The notes under the pieces are model-generated. The model was not told where the DNA came from. It searched no databases and saw only the letters and a list, made by a program, of their open reading frames with translations. The translations under genes and the position numbers were made by a program. Positions 23,992 through 36,169 of a DNA stretch of 64,000 nucleotides are shown piece after piece. Within the stretch, counting starts at the first letter, position 1. Every line of letters starts with the position of its first letter. The stretch spans positions 1,364,001 to 1,428,000 of the forward strand of contig NC_079245.1 of the NCBI RefSeq assembly GCF_028009165.1. The letters run 5' to 3'. This DNA comes from Akanthomyces muscarius. Its lineage: Eukaryota; Ascomycota; Sordariomycetes; Hypocreales; Cordycipitaceae.

Positions 23992-26900
23992 TCATGATGC
24001 AGCAATGAGCTTGTTGAAGCCCAGACGCGCAAACAGCGAGTCCATGGCCACCCACTGGCGGCCGCACTTGTCAAGGTACCGGTCTACGACGCCCTTGACG
24101 GTGCCGAAGCGCACGCGGTTGTGCTCGGCGAGGGCGAGGACCTTTTCGCGGTCCTGGCTGGCCATGGCGCTGTCAGTGGCAGCGGCGCGGCCGCGAGCGC
24201 GGTCCACGTCCCAGAGGGTGGTAAAGTACACCAGTTGATTGTATATTTGCTTTTCCGTGTACTCGTAGCGCATGCGGCCCAGGCAGTCGCGGGCGAGACC
24301 TTTGGGGCCGAGACAGCGCGTACCGTAGACACTCATTTGGCGCGTGCGGTTACCGCACTGTGAGTCGTCACAGACGAGCCAGCCCTCGTAGTATCGCGTG
24401 GTCTGGACGCGAATTGCGTGCTCCATTTGGGCCACGATTGAGAGGTTCGGGATAATGGCGTTGCAGGCGCCACAAACGACACCCGAGGCAGAGACGCGAT
24501 CAGGAGCCGCGGCGAGACCCTCAAAGGATGTACAAGACTTGCACTTACGGCAACGTAGAGAGAGCCGTGTGCAGTCAGCGAAGCGAACCTCGTCGGGGAT
24601 TTGAGACTCCAAAGGATGGATCTCGAGGTCGTCGCTAGCGCTGTTTTGCTGCGTCTGCAGAGAGTTGTAGCGGCGGACATCCAAACCGAGCTGCTCGGCG
24701 AGCTGTGCGGTGGAAGTGCCGACAATATTGGCGCAGAGACGCTCGACGGGAGGGAAGATTTGCTTGCCAAGATACCACTCAACGTCCGGAATCAGTGTCG
24801 AGTCCGTCTTGAGGTCGCCAGGCGCATGAGCCCGCTTGGCGGGCGGCTCAGAGCTCTTGCCATCACCAGTAATTACGTACGAGACGACGTCGCCCTTGCG
24901 GACAGTCTTGCCGCGGGCAATGTCGCGGAGGGCGACTTGAACTTGAGGCATGGAGTCGGCGTTGGGGTACTCTTTGGGCCCCTTGCCGAGCTGGGTGAAG
25001 ATGATGTACTTGGCAACAGGAATAGTCTGTTCGCGCATCTTGATAGCAATATCTCGAAGATATTCGTGGATGCGCGAAATGGCAACCTCGGTCTCCTCGC
25101 CCGACAGAATCTCATCTAGAAGGTGTTTCGAGATTTCCTTCGATAGGGCGCAATATTCACGACGTCGCATGTCCAGACCTTTCACTTCCATCTGTTCAAT
25201 AAACTTGCCATCCTTCTCGACGAGGTTGATGGCAGCATACTTCTTCTTGGCTTGCAGCAGAATACGGCGGAAGACATTGTCGATGTCAATCTCCAAAAGA
25301 CGATATTGCTCGTTAACAGCTTTCTTGAACTCATTGCCAACCTTGAAAGCGTCCGCCACGGAGTCCACGTTGGCGTTGATCATGACCGAGTCAGTATCGC
25401 CGTAGATGACTTGCAGGGATTTGCTTTCTGCGAGCTCCTTGGTGCTTCTGAGAATTTCACGGCCCTTGAATGTGGTCAAGACGGCGAGGGGACGGGCGTA
25501 GAATCTGGACTTGGTGTAACCCAAGCAACCGTACATGGAGTTGGCAGTTAGCTTTAGGGCAAGCTGCTTGATGTCCCAGGTGGCAAGTTGTTCGGTTGTG
25601 GCGTCCTTGTCTTTCATGAGACGCTTGACCTGGCGACGTCGCCCAACAAGTGTCGAGATCAGCTTAGGGAGGATACCCTGGTCTTGGTCTTTTGGTACTT
25701 CAGGAACAGCATCATCGTCTTCGCTCAAAACGGTGCGGTCGACCGTTGTGAAGCAGATGTTGAATTCTTGAATGATAGAGGGATACAACGAGTTGAAGTC
25801 CATGACAAGGACAAACTTATCGTAAAGACCCTTCTCGGGCTCGAAAACGAGACCGCCCTTGTACTTGTCCTTCTTCTTGCCCTCTCCTGCCTCCTCGTCA
25901 TTCTCATCTGAAGCCTTCTGGCGGCCGCGGAACGTCTGCTTGTCAGGGCAGATAAACTTGTTGCGGTGGAATTCGTGAAGAAGAATGTACTCGTTTCTCT
26001 CGGCTCGGGTACCAGTCAAGGTGCGCGCCCAAGAGTTACCGGCAAGATTGGTCAAGACCTTTGTCAGCGGAAGCATCTGGACGCTGATGGCCAGCGCAGC
26101 AATGTAATGTGTATCAGCCTCCATGTGTGTGATGTAGTCCATGAGACCTTGCTTTTCCTTGGCCCAGCTATTCAGGGCAGCCTCATTGTCGATCTCGCGG
26201 CGGCGATTATCACCAGAGAGATAGAGACTGCACATTTCAGTTAAGCTCCAAGTCTGACACTTGTACATGGCAGATTTGCCTGCCTCGTTTGCTAAATCAC
26301 AAAGCAGTCGGCCGGCAATGATTTGGCGCTCTGCAAAGACGTTGCCGCCCATCTTGCCAAGCGATTGCGGCCACTGGGTCCTTCTAAATCTTCCGAGTCT
26401 CGACCACTGGTGAGTCTTCTTTTCTTGTAGACGATTCAAGAGGACACTATAGTCGACACCTTCCAGCTGGTGGCCGAGGATGACATCAGGATCAGCAACG
26501 TCGATCTGGGCCAAGAAGAAACTCAGAATATCGGATTCTTGCTTCTTCATAACAATCAGACCGCGGTTGCGAGCCTTGGCGAGCTGCTCGAAGCCCAGGG
26601 GAAAGTTTTGACCCTGCGGTCGAATAATTGTGAATGTTCTGCAGGGCAGCTTCTCGGCAGGAGTCGTATCGCTGAGAAGCACCTTTTCGTAGATTCTTGC
26701 ACTAATGGCAAGTATCTCCTGCTTGTTTTCCTTGGCATTGAATGCGGTGCGCAAAGCAACACTCATGAGAGTCAAGGGAGGCGCATCAAGGTTATCTGAT
26801 TCGCTTGCAACTGACAGCATGTTAGGATGTTCAGCCAGGACTTCCAATTTGCAGTGGGAGGCGTTCTTAATGGCGCCGAAGTCGGCGTCTTCAATCTTGA

Positions 26901-28496
26901 GCCAGCAAGGACCCATGACATTCTTCCATAGGACGAACTGCTCAAAGAGTGCGGTGTTTGATCCAAATACATGGGAAAAGGTTTCGCCAGTGGCATTGGG
27001 GTCGACTTGTTGCTTGGTGTATGGGTAGAGCAGTTTCATGTACTGTGCTTCCTTTGGCACTCCAGGGAGCTCGAAGGCGTATTTGCGAGTACAAGCCTTG
27101 ATCTTGTACATGCCGACATTCATCTTGGTCATGAGGTCATCAACCTCATTGTAAACGTCCATCATTTCAACGCTCTCGTCGCTCTCCTCACCACCACGGA
27201 GGCGATGCTCGCGCGGCAAGAAATAAAGCTTTCTCAGGATGTTGTCGACCTTGACGAAGCAGCTGACATATTCTCTTGTTTTCTTGTTCAATACTTTGCC
27301 GAAAAGACAGAGGCTGCCGTTGATCTCAGTGTAGTCAGTCCAGAAAAAGTTCAAGCTGCCATCGGCCTCGATGGCGTCGTTGTGGTCGATCTTGCCTACG
27401 CTGCGCGTCTCTGAAGGGTTGCTAACAACGTTGAGCTTCTCGGTTAATTTGTTCCAAGACGACGAATCGACGTCGTCCACTGGCTTAACCGGTGAAGAGC
27501 TCGCTGGCGACGGGTAAGGCTCCTCCTTACGTAGCTTTTTTATAGGGCGAGAGCTGGCCAGATTGACAGAGGCCGTTGTAACAGAAGCAGCGTGTGCGAC
27601 CTCCATCGCTTCTTCGTCATCAGAGTCATCCTTCTTAATTTCTTGCTTCAGCTGAGCTTTGCGTTGTGCTACTTTAGCAGCGGGAGAAGACGGCGCTGGG
27701 TCGCTCATTGGTACGTCGAAGGCAGGCATCAGCTCCTCGTCTAAAGGCGGCATGTATCCGTCATCATCGCTGAGAGGAGCAGCAGATGGAGGCGAAGGCA
27801 GTCGAGTGTCGAGTCGTTTTTGCTTCTTTCCGACAGGTTCTGGAGCAGGCGAAAGTGCCCTGGACTTGCGGCGTTCTCCTGAGCGCTCCTGTTTTGAGAT
27901 TCTTGGTGCGGGGGCCGGGATGTTGCTGTCGACCTCACCAAGTAGGTTTGCCATGAAGTCCTCGTCGTCTTCGGTCTTGACGATCTGTGTGTCGTAGCAT
28001 GTTAGCTTAGATTACGACGGGGGAAAGATATATCGGCGCAGCGAACCTTTGGCTTTTGCTGAGGCTTGGTCGCATTTTTGGTGAAGTATTCGCTAATATT
28101 ACGGTCGTTGGCATCTCGCTTGGCTTGCTCTGCTTGGCGGTTTGCTTTTTCTGGCACGAATTAGTAGTTGCTTAGGAGAAGGAGAGGATACAGCTACTCA
28201 CTGGCTTTGCTTGGGCGACCTCGCGCAGGCAGGTCCTCCAGGTCGCTCTCAGAATCATACTGACGGACACGATCCCAGTCTTCACGGCCGTCGTCGGCAT
28301 AGCCTTCGCCATTGTCGTCGACAACGAAATCGTCTTGATTCAAGCGGTCTCTGACAATCTTCTTGTAACCATCCTCGTCCACTTCGTCGTACAAGGCATT
28401 GACATCCTCCACTTCATAGCTGTCAAAGGCTTTTTTGCCAGCTTTGCGAAGGGCCTTGAGCTCTGCGAGCTTGGCCCTGTGGTTGACCTTGGACAT
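23992..28496 (-). CDS. POL1: DNA polymerase alpha catalytic subunit
   Basis: Three exons on the minus strand: 28496-28202, 28150-28047 and 27984-23992, about 1463 residues, the usual size for the family. Pol alpha, with its B subunit and primase, starts every leading and Okazaki strand. The N-terminus (MSKVNHRAKLAELKALRKAG, then acidic) is the p180 N-terminal module. The family-B palm motifs are DFNSLYPSIIQEFNICFTTV (about residue 860), KLTANSMYGCLGY, and YGDTDSV (about 992) with the two catalytic aspartates. The C-terminus has two cysteine clusters, starting with CRKCKSC at about 1278 and including CDDSQCGNRTRQ, which bind zinc and the B subunit. The exonuclease region lacks proofreading residues, as is normal for alpha. 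CGCG-rich boxes lie upstream. Confidence 0.96.
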
Positions 28497-29100
28497 GGCG
28501 AGCCGTGATCACTGGTGCAGCCGTGACAGACAAGACGCAAACATGGAACAGAGGCAGTTTCTGGAAAACCGGTATACCAGTTGTCAAGCGGGGGGACGGG
28601 ATCAGTGATGCACAGGCTTGTCGATGGAGATGGTGTAGAGGGGCGTGTGCACCGCTTCTCATTAAGAAGCCACTTGAAGGGGCGCGTCCCTTGTAGCGCG
28701 TCGCGTTGGTGTGAGACGCGACTACTGACAGCGTGAGAGGCCAGCTAAAGTGCCCCGCCCAGATTAGGACTAGCGCCAATCTCCAACACCAACAACGTGT
28801 GGCTGCCCAATCTGGCAATTTGTTTTCTTTCAACCATGATCATCTTGCTTCCTGCTTCATCTGTTTCATCGTTCTAGTGCCTGCTACCAAAGGCCGATTG
28901 GAGCTGTGGTTGCCGTAGATGCAGTCGCACGATACGGCTTTCCCATCTCTCTACCTTCACCATTGTAAACCTGGAAGCAAGCATCCGCTCGAATCTGCGT
29001 CCTTCATCGTTCAGTCACATCGACTGCCCCCCTGCTCAAGAACATTCGTCTCTCGGCCTCCCATTACCAGTATCTCAATCCTTCATACATATCCGCCGGA
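28497..29100. promoter_or_regulatory. Divergent promoter region, POL1 / unknown gene
   Basis: 604 bases between two start codons. Between 28682 and 28721 there are three CGCG-containing boxes, the last reading ACGCGA (28716-28721), similar to the MluI cell-cycle box bound by MBF in yeasts. Their use here is inferred. Confidence 0.45.
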
Positions 29101-30789
29101 ATGTCTCTCTTCTTCAAAAAGCGTGACAAAGGCGACCCCTCCGACAAGAAAGACAGTGAGCGGTCGACTCCACCAGAGTCCACCACCCAAACTACCAGCT
29201 AGCGGCTGTGGAAGTCTCGCCATCGTCCTTCTACTTCGGCCGGCGGTTGCTTGGGCCCTGCACGGTCTGGCAATGACGGCCGAAAATGGTTTCGTAGCCT
29301 CCACTCGCCTCACGCCGAGCCCGGCAGTCGCCCCAGTGCAGATGATCCTCCGGATGATCACGGTCATGACGGCGCCATGGAACTGGCTGCTTCAGATGAT
29401 GCTTCTCCAAGTATGCGGTGATCCCCTTACGCTTTCACTCTGACAAGTTACTGACTAGATACCGCAGTTCCTGCCCGCCAGTTTCGTCGTCGGAAAAGTC
29501 TGGGCGAGCTCGTTCAGGGCATCAAAATAAAATATTCACGAGAAAAGATGACAAAGGACTCGGACGCTGATTCCCGTAACCAGAGCCGAAGCGAAGCATA
29601 CACTTCACTTGAACCGATTTCGGGCTCTCAGTCCATGTTGCTTCAAAACCCGTGGCAGCAGCGCTGCTCTCTCCCAATTCCAGTTCCTGAGCGCTATGCT
29701 TCCATTGCCTACGACAGTTTGCCTGTTTCGCCTGTATCCTCCACACCCCCACGGCTTGATGTTTTACATGATCTTGCCTCGGACAACGTGCAGAAAGCAT
29801 CTACTTTCCGTGATGGGCTTGAAAAGGCCGTCAACGATATCAATACCAAATATGGAGATTCCACCAAGGCATTCATTTCTTCAAGCTCCCCGACAAATTC
29901 TATTGCATTGCGAGACAAAAACACTTTTAGATCCAGATTTGTGGTACCAATATACGGTGAGGAGCCAATTCCCAATGCTCGACCCGTGATCGGCGAGCTA
30001 TGGACTGCTCTCAAGTCCCAGGATGAGCCTCTACAGTCATCCAAGCCACATGCAGACATCTCGACAGACAATAGCAACACCGCGTCTCCTTTCCATGACT
30101 CTCTCAAAGTTGACCCCGAATGCAGCGAATTTGCAGCCGCGTCTACTACAAAGACTGCAACCGCAGCTGATGATGTATCTACCTCCACGAGTCAGCCTGG
30201 TGGCAATGAATCGCAGGAGAGGCTCCCCCGTACCGAGAATGCAGCTGAAGAGGCTAATGTCGACCAAAATCAAGACAACTCACACTCTGACGAAACCGTC
30301 TCTGGTAATGCTAAGGAGAAGACCGATATCATTTCTCAGGACAAAACAGATGTCGCCGGCACCGAGCCCGGCTCTCCATTTGAGTCGCCTAACGAAGATA
30401 GCCTGTACTCGCAAGATTCTGGCAGCACATCTGCTTTATCGCAGGGCACGTCGTCTGAGCAAAACTCCTCGGTGGCTAACTACATTGCAACCAGTAAAGC
30501 AGACTTGGAAGCTACACCTCGGGCGACTGGGGATGGCCGAGGAAGAAACTCTTCGGCGCCTTCTGTGGCTGCTCTCGTGAGCAAATTCAGACAAATGCAA
30601 CATTCCCCTGAAAGTGATCAACAAGCAGATGTCCCTCAAGAACAAGACCAAGTGTCGGTAGAATCCAATTCGAGGTTTATTCAGTTATATCGGCAGCGTT
30701 CGGAAGATGATGAAACCGAAAGTAGTATGATGTCGACCGTGAGCAGTGACATTTCCGGCGATGTGGGACAGAGAGTTGTGGTATACTGA
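29101..30789 (+). CDS. Disordered fungal protein of unknown function with an in-frame TAG at codon 34
   Basis: Exons 29101-29410 and 29468-30789 give a single frame of 543 codons plus stop, interrupted only by TAG at 29200-29202. Before it the protein reads MSLFFKKRDKGDPSDKK...; after it RLWKSRHRPSTSAGG, DGRKWFRSLHSP, then across the intron RRRKSLGELVQGIK and a long S/T/E/D/Q-rich tail. No known domain is recognised; the basic W/F-containing N-terminal segments look like short linear motifs. Three explanations exist: a nonsense allele, translation from the downstream ATG at 29377, or recoding of UAG (see findings). No intron with valid borders and 3n length removes the TAG. It shares a promoter region with POL1. 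Function cannot be stated. Confidence 0.6.
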
Positions 30790-31093
30790 GTGCCCAGGCG
30801 AGAGTTGTCGGGGAAGTGGTCGAATATGCACGGCCTATTCTTAGGGTAATGAGGTGGCAGCACTGACTGGTCAAAACAGGAAGCTTTGCTTTGCCAGGAT
30901 GGTCACGATAGATGGGAAATACTGTGTGTAACTTTTAGCCAGACACTATAGCATCAGTTAGGTTTGTGGTAATGGCGGATCAGAGTAGATTAATATACAA
31001 GTGCATCTATTAGCAGTTTCTCTATACTTTTATACATGACGTGATAGTAATACATCGGCTAGATCAGAGGCGAGTCAGCCTTTCCCACTGCAT
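30790..31093. other. Convergent 3' intergenic region
   Basis: 304 bases between the unknown gene (+) and the PPR gene (-); 3' UTRs only, AT-rich near 30980-31060. Confidence 0.6.
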
Positions 31094-33465
31094 CTATTTC
31101 TTCTGTGCCAACAGAGCAGCCCAGAGGGATTCATCGCTCTCGTTGGGGTTGTTCGTTTTGGCAGGATTTGTTATGTCCGCAGGCTTGCATCCCGCAGTGG
31201 CTTCCACATCTTCAACTACAGGCTTTATAGGAATGAAGCCATCCTGTTGCGTATGTTTTTGCGTTGCGAGTTCATCTTTGCCGAGGGACGGAGACACCCA
31301 TCGGTCGATCACTGGCCTGTCGGAACCCCTTTCGCTCTGCCTGCTTTGCGTTTGCTTCCCATCCCACCTCTTCCCACTGCCCATTTTCCTTGTGTTCCAC
31401 ACGAAATCAGCGCCTGGTCGTGCCTTGCTCTTGTGCTTGGCGTCATTGCTAACCGTGTCGTTGAGCTCCGGCATGTCAATCTCAAACACGGACTTTTGCT
31501 TCTTGTCCCTTTGCTCGCCTCCCTCGGCCACCTCCCCGTCATCTTCTTCCTGCGGCTGCTGCTTTGCCTGCTCCTCCTCGCGCTTACGTGCCGCCGTCGC
31601 CTTCTCGTTGAGCTTGGGCTCGCGCAGCTCCCGGTCGGCGAAGAAGGCGGTGACACCCTTGTTGATCTTGGCCGAGGCGATGATCATGTCGCGGTTGTTG
31701 TTGCCGGGCAGCATCCGCTCCTCGATGACCTTGGAGAAGCCGCCGACCATCATGCGGCCGAGGGCGATGACTTCCTTTTGGTTGGTGTAGAGGATGCCCG
31801 CGGCACGCGAGTCCGCCCCACCAGCGGTGGCGGCGGCCTCGCTCTTGAAGTACTTGTTGTAGAGGTCGATGTAGGGGTGCCAGAGCTCGGCGAGGGCGGT
31901 CGCGATCTGCCGGCCGTAGGCGGCCTTGGCGCCGGTTTCGTCGCCGGTGCTGGCGCGCCCGCGAAAGGCGGCGTGGCTGACGAGCGCGACGCGCAGGTAG
32001 AGTCGCATGGTGTGCATGTCGGGGTTGGGATTGAGGCGGGCCTGCATGGTGTGCAGGATGCGCGTGGCGTGCGTCATGACGTGCGGGTTGATGTTGTCGC
32101 GGACGCAGGCCTCCATGGCGATGCCGAAGGAGCGCGCCTCGACCTCGATGCCCGTCTCGGGCAGCGTGGAGAGGATCTGGGCGGCCTGGGCGCTCGACTT
32201 GGACGACTTGAGCACGCCAATCATGCGCAGCCAGTTGTCGTTGTCGGGCACGAGCTTCTTGTCGTGCACGAGCAGGTTCCAGTACGGCGCGGCGGCGCCC
32301 GTCTGTCGGCCCGTGAGGAGGGTGGTGAGGATGAGAGCGAGCGTGTTCTGGCCAGGCTTGACGAAGCCGCCTTTGCGCTGGGAGCTCGGCACTACGCTGC
32401 GCTCAGATGGGTCCTGGGCAGTGTCGGAGAAGGGCTTGACCCCCTTGGTGGCTAGGTTTGGTATGTTCATGGTCTGCTCGAGAAGATCTAGGACCCGGAG
32501 CTTCTCTTTGCGGTCCTTGGAGAGGAGCTGCAGGCGGCCCATTGTGCACACGAGCGACTCGTCAAGCTTGATCTTACCTTGCTGCCACTTTTCCAGGACC
32601 TCGACCCAGATACTTTGGGCGCGGCTAATCATCTTGTCAATGTTGGCCTGCTTGGTGTCCTTGTCAAGGTCGTTGTACTCGCGCCACATGTACTGGCGCA
32701 TGCCGTTGAAGATGACGCCGTACGTGGCGGCGGTCGGGGCCAGCTTGAGGTCCTCGAGCTCGCCCGCGACGAGGAAGAGCTGGTCAATATCGTAGGCGCG
32801 CGCGCAGACGCTCAGCACAGCGTTGAGGTGGATCGTGTTGGGTTGCAGCCGGCGGTCGTTCTTGAGCTGGCTAAAGAGCTTCGTGGCTTCGGCGACGGCA
32901 TTTTTGGGGTGTTGAGAGTTGGCGAGGCCGCGGAACATGATGGTATAGGTCTGGGCGTTGGGGAATTGCGCGCGTTTCTTCATCTGTATCAAGAAAGGAG
33001 AATTTAATCAGCGACAGTCCTTTGTAAGGAGTAGAGGGGGCGCTAAGGAGCAGTTGGGAGCTGCCTTACACTGTTGAATGTGGTCATGGCCCTCTTTATT
33101 TGCTGCTGCTTCAGCAGGTAGTCAATGAGGTGATTCCAAGACACCACTGTGTCAAGGTTTTTGCTCGCAAGCTCGACCGTCTTCAGAGCATCGTTAAACT
33201 TGTCTTTGGCTAGCAAGTCTTCGATGTATTTGCCCAGAACCCAGGGATCGTTGATGTATTCGAGCTGCTTCGCAACAGCCCTCGTGGACTGTTTTCGGTT
33301 CGGCTTGGAAGTTTCCGGTTCGGCTTCTGATGCCGACGGGCCTGCGGAGGCGTACCGTCGTCCTGACACAAAGATGGCGGGCTGTATAACTCGCGACGCG
33401 CGCACAGTTGCCGTGGGCAGCACCCGGCGCAGGCAGGCCGTGGCGCCGAGCACACGAGCAGACAT
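31094..33465 (-). CDS. Mitochondrial pentatricopeptide-repeat (PPR) protein
   Basis: Two exons on the minus strand, 33465-33070 and 32983-31094, joined in phase 0, about 761 residues. The N-terminus (MSARVLGATACLRRVLPTAT, then S-G-R-R-Y-A-S-A) is rich in R, A and S without acids, typical of a mitochondrial presequence. Helical pairs of PPR type follow, for example VVSWNHLIDYLLKQQQIKRA and NAQTYTIMFRGLANSQ, then LQPNTIHLNAVLSVCARA and APTAATYGVIFNGM. Organellar PPR proteins bind RNA and act in mitochondrial mRNA stability, processing or translation. The C-terminal 150 residues are charged and look disordered. Which fungal PPR (for example a CCM1- or ribosome-associated type) cannot be decided by eye. 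It is divergent from the RRM gene. Confidence 0.75.
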
Positions 33466-33852
33466 TGCGGAGGTCGGTTCGTCGTTACGGGCGGCGCATG
33501 GATGGCTGAGCTCAATTACCCAAGTTCGACTGGGATAGAGCCAAGATTGTTCGAAAAGGGAATAATCTGGGCGAGTTTGAAGAGCTATCGAGTGATCAAG
33601 AGTGCCTGGCGAGAAACCCCTAGAACTTTTTTTACCCGCCCGTCATACTATGAGTCGGTGGTACGATAAGATAAGACAGTGCAACAGGCAACGCGCCGCG
33701 CCCCTAGCAAAGGTGGCTGTTTTGCTTACCTTTCGGCAAGGCAGTTTAAGAAGGACCAAAGTCGAGCAATATCTTTCTGAAAAGGCATCAATTATTCGGC
33801 TTACCTTTCATTTTTCTTTTTTTTGCTGCCACCCAGCATTTTTGCCTTTGCG
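33466..33852. promoter_or_regulatory. Divergent promoter region, PPR / RRM genes
   Basis: 387 bases between start codons, T-rich just before the RRM gene (33800-33840). No specific element is recognised. Confidence 0.4.
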
Positions 33853-35105
33853 ATGGCTCCTGTTGCCAAGGAATTCGACAAGATCATCAAAGATGGTACT
33901 GCACCACTTCGAATCCAAACATCACGGCCCCTCGTCAACAAAGGGCCAGCAAAAGGCTAACCAGCTTCCCAAAAACAGGCCGCGAGCGCAAGAAGAATGA
34001 AGCCCTCGCCAGCAGAATCTTCTCCAAGGGTCGTCGCCAGAGCGCGCCGTCCAAGCTCAAGGCTGCCACGGGACCATCCCTCGCAAGTCGCGTAGGCGTT
34101 CGCAAGGTACGACCCCCTCAATTCTACATGGGGTTTTCCCCCTCCCCCACCCGAGATCTAGTGTACATTATTCTGACCGATTGCGAAACGGATTGACATA
34201 GATTCCACAACGCGCCATCACCTCGGGCCGTCGAGCCAGCGTTCCCGTCGGCAACGTCAATGGCGACTGGACGCACGATCTACACCACACAGTCCGCGGC
34301 GGCGGCGGGGCTTCCACATCCCTCGGCGCGCGTGTGACGCTTCCAGGCAGCGGCCAGAGCACGTCCAAGCGAGCGATGGCGCGCAGGGCTGCTGCGGCCG
34401 CCGACGCTATGGACGTGGACATTGACACGACCAGCGTCAAGGGCCGGGGCAAGGGCAAGGCTGCTGCGGCGCGCAGCCAGGTCAATGTACGGGGAGGTGG
34501 TGCGGCACCGCAACAGCAGCAGGGTATTTCGATTCGCGGCCTGGCGGGCCCGTTTGCCGTCATGGGGCAAAACTTTGCGCCGGGCACGACGCCGGCGGAT
34601 GTCGAGAGCGCCATGACGCCGATTGGCGGCGAAATGGTCCGCTGCGAGCTCGTCAAGACGCAGCCGTTCCTTATGATGGAGATGGTGTTCGCGTCGAGAG
34701 AGGGCGCGGAGCGTGTCATTGATACCTTCAACGACAAGACGGTGCGTTGTGTTTCTTTCCATTTCTTTGTTCCTCCGATAGTGTCATGCCGCGATGTTTT
34801 TTTGTTTTTTTGGAAGCTAACATGATGCGTAAACACAAATATAGGCGGACGGCCGCATTCTCAAAGTATACCCCAAGGTTGGCGGGTACCAGCCCAGCAT
34901 CAGCAGCACCGGACAGCAACAACATCAAAAGGCGTCCAGAGGCCAGCAGCAGCAGCAGGTCGTGGACGGCACCAGGGGCTTTCCCGCCGGCGATGTGATG
35001 CAGAGTACCTCCGGCAACAGCAAGCAGAGCGGCGACTTGTTCAGCGACAGGATGCTTCCTGGGAAGCGTGGCGGCCGCGGCAGTCGTCGCGGAGGACGCA
35101 TCTGA
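33853..35105 (+). CDS. RRM protein resembling the mRNA export adaptor Yra1/ALY
   Basis: Four exons: 33853-33895, 33979-34106, 34202-34741 and 34845-35105, 323 residues. The first 14 codons and the next exon read EFDKIIKDGRERKKNEA, similar to the N-terminal UAP56-binding motif of Yra1/ALYREF. One RNA-recognition motif spans about residues 165-250: ISIRGLAGPFAVMGQNFAPG at its start, then FLMMEMVFASREGAERVI and ADGRILKVYP. The loop after beta-1 is long for an RRM. Q-rich and basic G/R segments (GKRGGRGSRRGG) end the protein. Such adaptors hand mRNPs to the export receptor within TREX. The family-level RRM call is firm; the Yra1-like assignment rests on the N-terminal motif and the layout. Confidence 0.65.
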
Positions 35106-36169
35106 GCAGAGCACCACCTCTTTTCCCTTTCGGTAGACAGAAACGACCCGGCGTTCAGCTGTTACTCGCTCAGTATGGCTGGGAGAGATCATGTGAGTAC
35201 CTTTATTCTCGGCGCAAAGGACTTTTTTTTATTTTTGTAAACACTCATGGGATATTGGCGTTGTATTAGTCAAGAGAATAAACTGGAACATGTCGCAGTA
35301 GAGCAGAACAGAGCCAGGTCAAATTTGGCTATTAAAGTGTCATCATCTTGAAAGACAGTACTGTGCATTCAGGAAGACATCGCACAGCGTGTGAAAGTCA
35401 AAGAGTGTCGTTTGTGAAGCGTTTTATTCTCTCCCCATTGCGACGAAAGTATGCTATACGCTATAAAAGCCTGTCATCGGCATGTTTTGCCTCGATACAA
35501 CTACAAAAGAAAATGAATTTAAACTTGTCAGAAGAAAACAAGGTAGTTCTCTCCCTTCTGCAATCCGTCTTGAACCAGCCTCCCTCCTCTGCCTTCATCC
35601 TGTGACCGGACACAACGACCCATCATGACGAACCAGCACATGCCTTCATGTCCATAACCCGTTCTAATCACATATCTCAAGTGGCCGCATAAAAGAAAAA
35701 CAGACTGGCGGAGAAATAACTCAAAGAAATATACAGATTCTTAGTATAATTGGGCGCAGACTCATACCCATACGCAACGCCGTCGCCCAGCGGAGTGGCT
35801 TCGCGCTACTCAGAGCCGTCTATCTGCATCGGCCAAGAAGCAAAAACTAGTTAGGAGAACTTGCATAGGCCGTTGCAGTCTCCGCAGTCGTCGCAATGCC
35901 TTGCACATGCGCATGGAACGGCTTGGGCTTTCGTCTACTGTCGAAAAACGCCATGCCTCTTCATCCAACTGCCGCCACAAAAGCACTAGTGAGAGCCCTG
36001 TCACGAAATGCTCGCACGGGCTCGCAATCTTGGGCGGATGTTAGCTTGGAAGACCCGGGATAATGATCGGCTTGTATCCAAAGATTCGAGGTCCGAGGGT
36101 ATTCGAGGTCCGCTATCGCCCTATTCAAAGATGTGCAAAGTCTCCCCTGTTCTATCCTCGATTTGGTCA
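35106..36169. other. Convergent 3' intergenic region
   Basis: 1.06 kb between the RRM gene (+) and YAK1 (-). It holds 3' UTRs; no coding segment is recognised on either strand. Confidence 0.6.

Noticed and set aside
28919..29443. 174-codon plus-strand frame overlapping the first exon of the unknown gene
   Set aside because: It cannot be joined to the conserved-looking second exon, and its translation has no features; the frame from 29101 continues properly across the intron.
31247..32455. 402-codon open frame antisense to the PPR gene
   Set aside because: V/G/H/R-rich shadow translation; the opposite strand has clear PPR repeats and a presequence.
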